Origin: D2472 sp964275585
GTDB taxonomy: Bacteria; Pseudomonadota; Gammaproteobacteria; Magnimaribacterales; D2472
Length of the DNA: 64,000 nucleotides
Reading direction: 5' to 3'
Assembly: GCA_964275585.1 (NCBI GenBank)
Contig: CAXYCJ010000015.1
Coordinates: 62,001 to 126,000, forward strand
A program made the position numbers and the translations under genes. Shown piece by piece: positions 62,947-64,000 of the stretch (its first letter is position 1; each line of letters begins with the position of its first letter). A model generated the notes under the pieces. It had not been told where the DNA came from. It saw only the letters and a list, made by a program, of their open reading frames with translations, and ran no database searches.

Positions 62947-64000
62947 CTAATTATGCGAGCTAATGACTTGGTTTCTTTTGAGGAGATCTTGCATAAGATT
63001 TTTAGGATTACTTCGAGACGCCCTAGGTTTAAGTCTTGATGGAACGAAACGAGTTGGGTAATAGTTATTTTCAATTTCTGTGTCCCCGATTTCCCAATAA
63101 GGATCAATAATTGCTTGCGTAATCCTCATCTTAGAACGCTTCAACCATTTAGTTCTATGGGAGTTTTTTCGCCAAATCTCTACTGGAATTCTAATTAGTT
63201 CTTTTGTCCCATCTTCATAAGTCAGTTCAAGAGGTATAGGCATAATTAGACCGCCTTCATTAGAAAACTCAAAAATATAATATCCCTCATCTTTCTCAAT
63301 CGCCTCTACTAGAGCCTTTTTCTTCCATTCAGGGTCGCTGTTATTTTTATCGTAAAGATCTTCTAGTACTTCTTGAGAATCTTTCATCTCTCGGTCTGAG
63401 GGAGTGAATTCATCATACTCATCATAAATATCCAATAACTCAGGCCTCTCCGTTACTCTTGTTTCTATGCTGGCCGCTTGATTTCTTTCATCGTGAAGAA
63501 TTAATGGCTCGTTTTCAAAATCCACTCGATCTTTTGCTAAATTAACTTGAGGATCTAATGTATCCAAAGATGCTAAATGGACATTATTTAAGGCAATATC
63601 TACATGATCGGTGCTGTAAAACCAGCCTCTCCAAAACCAGTCTAAGTCAACGCCCGACGCTTCTTCCATGGTTCTAAAAAAATCATACGGTGTTGGCCTT
63701 TTGAATTTCCAACGTGTTGAATATTCTCTAAAGGCTTGATCAAAAAGCTCGCGCCCTAGAATTGTTTCTCGAAGGAGCACCAATGCAGTAGCTGGCTTCG
63801 CATAAGCATTATTTCCAAACTGCAGCAGTGACTCTGAGTTGGTCATTATCGGCACTTGATAACTGCTGGACATAAAATCAGTAAGCCATCGAGGTTCCCC
63901 TCTATCAGATCTGTAGTTAATATCCCATTCCTGTTCAGCCAGATATTGTAAAAAGGTATTTAACCCCTCGTCCATCCATGTCCATTGCCTCTCATCTGAA
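62947..64000 (-). CDS. M1 family metallopeptidase (C-terminal part, cut by window edge)
   Basis: The 3' part of an M1-type aminopeptidase gene whose start lies beyond 64000. The visible frame runs through ERQWTWMDEGLNTFLQYLAEQEW, where the glutamate is the third zinc ligand of the HExxH-x18-E site; the HExxH itself is outside the window. GASGVDLDWFWRGWFYSTD-type sequence is typical of the TPR-like C-terminal part. The end lacks a normal ERAP-like domain and finishes with a basic Arg/Ser/Pro-rich tail. Likely periplasmic. Confidence 0.8.
   Translation of the reverse strand, partial: SDERQWTWMDEGLNTFLQYLAEQEWDINYRSDRGEPRWLTDFMSSSYQVPIMTNSESLLQFGNNAYAKPATALVLLRETILGRELFDQAFREYSTRWKFKRPTPYDFFRTMEEASGVDLDWFWRGWFYSTDHVDIALNNVHLASLDTLDPQVNLAKDRVDFENEPLILHDERNQAASIETRVTERPELLDIYDEYDEFTPSDREMKDSQEVLEDLYDKNNSDPEWKKKALVEAIEKDEGYYIFEFSNEGGLIMPIPLELTYEDGTKELIRIPVEIWRKNSHRTKWLKRSKMRITQAIIDPYWEIGDTEIENNYYPTRFVPSRLKPRASRSNPKNLMQDLLKRNQVISSHN

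Overview
The window is a gene-dense, AT-rich, mostly syntenic piece of a gammaproteobacterial chromosome. Several gene strings are classic gammaproteobacterial neighbourhoods: rsgA divergent from orn; miaB-phoH-like-ybeY-corC-lnt; a TIGR02449-type gene, zapA, 6S RNA and fau facing pepP-ubiH; dksA-pcnB-deoxynucleoside kinase; and erpA facing anmK-mepM with tyrS nearby. Very short or overlapping gene boundaries, no rRNA operon around the single tRNA-Ile and tRNA-Ala genes, and lipid-handling genes (several SDRs, an epoxide hydrolase, a FadJ-like protein, a desaturase), TonB receptors and a sodium-acetate-type symporter suggest a streamlined marine heterotroph. A SAR86-like lineage is my inference; no rRNA is present to test it.

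Layout. 1-9.5 kb: ubiE (partial), rsgA, orn, a PhoD-type phosphatase, miaB, the ybeZYX-lnt string and an L,D-transpeptidase. 9.5-16.5 kb: fatty-acid oxidation protein, an intergenic island with a hairpin and a 29-codon membrane-peptide ORF, glutathione peroxidase, rpiA, ilvA, an epoxide hydrolase broken by one frameshift, fau and 6S RNA. 16.8-31 kb: zapA, pepP, ubiH, maf, rpmB, sixA, dut, rpmE with an acidic tail, priA, an amidase-tsaE-nnr string and two less certain hydrolase or propeller genes. 31-46 kb: Nudix and metallo-beta-lactamase pair, acs, deoxynucleoside kinase, pcnB, dksA with a (KKAPV)9-like tail, PfkB kinase, hemL, hemJ, erpA, anmK, mepM, FAA hydrolase and tyrS.

46-60 kb is the accessory-rich part. 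It holds a two-gene P-loop kinase/nucleotidyltransferase module, tRNA-Ile followed 0.76 kb later by an imperfect copy of its own 3' end (an attachment-site scar enclosing a DUF805 gene), and a TPP-riboswitch-led operon (TonB receptor with a frameshift, PnuC/PnuT-type transporter, choline/thiamine-kinase-like enzyme) that looks like thiamine salvage. After these come FKBP, a desaturase, a DUF4212/SSS symporter, eroded glycan genes with an FkbM methyltransferase, DoxX, a Fur-box-led FecA-like receptor, and two tandem copies of a structured element whose stems differ in sequence but keep pairing. tRNA-Ala follows.

60-64 kb: a membrane protein, a secreted metallo-beta-lactamase-fold enzyme, a shikimate-kinase-like protein, a type II pantothenate kinase and the C-terminal part of an M1-type peptidase cut by the window edge.

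The strongest candidates for something undescribed are the tandem covarying RNA-like element at 59398-59641, the tRNA-Ile att scar with its TATGAACAC repeats, and the hairpin plus membrane micro-ORF at 11920-12051. Function is not established for any of them.
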